Assembly (NCBI GenBank): GCA_963713695.1
Contig: CAVQMU010000001.1
Coordinates: 1 to 64,000, forward strand
Length of the DNA: 64,000 nt
Source of the DNA: Rhodoblastus sp963713695
Lineage (GTDB): Bacteria > Pseudomonadota > Alphaproteobacteria > Rhizobiales > Beijerinckiaceae
Direction: 5' to 3'
Shown: positions 63,218-64,000 of the stretch, piece by piece
Position numbering within the stretch: position 1 is the stretch's first letter
Layout of the letters: each line of letters begins with the position of its first letter
Notes under the pieces: model-generated
The model's input: the letters and a program-made list of their open reading frames with translations, nothing else
What the model was told of the DNA's origin: nothing
The model's database searches: none
Position numbers and translations under genes: made by a program

Positions 63218-64000
63218 CTATTCCGCCCGGAAACCGTCGGAGGCGATGAAGGCGAGGCGCAGCATGTTGGTCGCGCCAGGCGTGCCGAAGGGCACGCCTG
63301 CGATGATCAGGATGCGTTCTCCAGGCGTCGCGAACCCCTGCCGCACCGAGAACTTGCAGGCGCGATTGGCCATGTCGTCGACATCGTTGGCGTCCTTTGT
63401 GACCACCGACTGCACGCCCCAGACGACCGTCAGCCGCCGCGCCGTATCCCGATTGGGGGTCAAGGAGAGAATAGGCGCGCGCGGGCGCTCGCGCGCCACG
63501 CGCAGGGCGGTGGCGCCGGAGGCGGTCCACGCGACGATCGCGCGCAAATCGAGGGTTTCCGCCATGTCGCGCGCCGCGATCGCCACGGCGTCAGCGCCGG
63601 TGCGCTCCGGCGTCGCGCGCTGGGCGGTGATGATCGAGCGATAGACGCTCTCCTGCTCGACCTCTTCGCCGATGCGGTTCATCATCGCCACGGCTTCTGC
63701 CGGAAAGGCGCCGGAGGCGCTCTCGGCCGAAAGCATGATGGCGTCGGCGCCCTCGAACACCGCGGTGGCCACGTCGGACACTTCCGCGCGAGTCGGCGCC
63801 GGCGAGGTGATCATCGATTCGAGCATCTGGGTTGCCACCACGACCGGGCGGCCATGGCGTCGCGCCTCGCGGGTGATGCGCTTTTGCAGGCCAGGCACCT
63901 TTTCCAGCGGCATTTCGACGCCGAGATCGCCGCGCGCCACCATCAATCCATCGGCTACAGCGAGGATTTCGTCGAGCCGGGCTATGGCCTGCGGCTTCTC
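63218..64000 (-). CDS. pyk: Pyruvate kinase, C-terminal part (runs off the window)
   Basis: The 260 visible codons, in frame to the window edge, hold the late barrel strands of pyruvate kinase, LMVARGDLGVEMPLEKVP, PVVVATQMLESMI and FEGADAIMLSAESASGAFP. The C-terminal regulatory domain follows (RAIVAWTASGATALRVARER, PGERILIIAGVPFGTPGATN). It makes pyruvate and ATP from phosphoenolpyruvate. The N-terminal half lies beyond 64000. No frame damage is visible. Confidence 0.95.
   Translation of the reverse strand, partial: EKPQAIARLDEILAVADGLMVARGDLGVEMPLEKVPGLQKRITREARRHGRPVVVATQMLESMITSPAPTRAEVSDVATAVFEGADAIMLSAESASGAFPAEAVAMMNRIGEEVEQESVYRSIITAQRATPERTGADAVAIAARDMAETLDLRAIVAWTASGATALRVARERPRAPILSLTPNRDTARRLTVVWGVQSVVTKDANDVDDMANRACKFSVRQGFATPGERILIIAGVPFGTPGATNMLRLAFIASDGFRAE

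Overview
The window is high-GC chromosomal DNA from an alphaproteobacterium, most likely in the Hyphomicrobiales (a Beijerinckiaceae/Methylocystaceae-type organism). The basis is codon style, the ExoY-type sugar transferase, the paired Tox-REase-5/Imm52 modules, the phasin, and housekeeping proteins (PolA, ArgE, ApaG, DsbB, pyruvate kinase, glutaredoxin). The genus cannot be fixed from sequence alone.

Layout. 1-906: the 3' end of manC, preceded by a scrambled fold-back palindrome of itself that looks like an assembly or read artefact. 930-3268: phosphomannomutase and a crotonase-fold protein. 3561-7302: two convergent polymorphic toxin/immunity modules (Tox-REase-5 nuclease domains with two unrelated immunity proteins), separated by a long hairpin. 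7613-17058: a roughly 9.4 kb AT-richer integrative element in tRNA-Arg(CCG), with tyrosine integrase, broken serine recombinase, secreted proteins of unknown function, AlpA-type regulator and a Rep-like gene. 17226-25868: polA, an M48 lipoprotein protease, an SNase-like protein, tRNA-Arg(CCT), an IS481-type remnant, a Stealth sugar-phosphate transferase and a repeat protein.

25884-36483 is a storage-lipid neighbourhood: TetR regulator, patatin-like lipase, phasin, two-domain acyl-CoA reductase/SDR, acyl-CoA ligase, wax ester synthase/diacylglycerol acyltransferase, FFLEELY-motif protein and GMC alcohol oxidoreductase. Together they could take fatty acids to acyl-CoA, fatty alcohol and wax ester or triacylglycerol, with a phasin and lipase acting at granules. 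An MCP follows.

38903-53505 is an exopolysaccharide cluster of Wzx/Wzy type: Ugd, two hexapeptide acyltransferases, a GH16 hydrolase, an exostosin-like transferase, a Wzz-like chain-length protein, an ExoY priming transferase, two glycosyltransferases, a GDP-mannose 3,5-epimerase, a UDP-xylose synthase, a polymerase and a flippase. With manC/manB at the window start, it predicts supply of UDP-GlcA, UDP-xylose and GDP-L-galactose. It ends at a decayed IS3 element that cuts an integrase beside tRNA-Leu(CAA).

55297-64000 is core genome: DedA, DsbB, a methyltransferase with a coding 24-nt tandem repeat, ComF, glutaredoxin, DUF1178, a C5 DNA methyltransferase, ApaG, ArgE and pyruvate kinase. At least nine genes, including core ones, are broken by 1-2 base shifts, mostly at short homopolymers. 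Uncorrected sequencing error is the simplest explanation, so frameshifted genes are described as probably intact unless other damage is visible.
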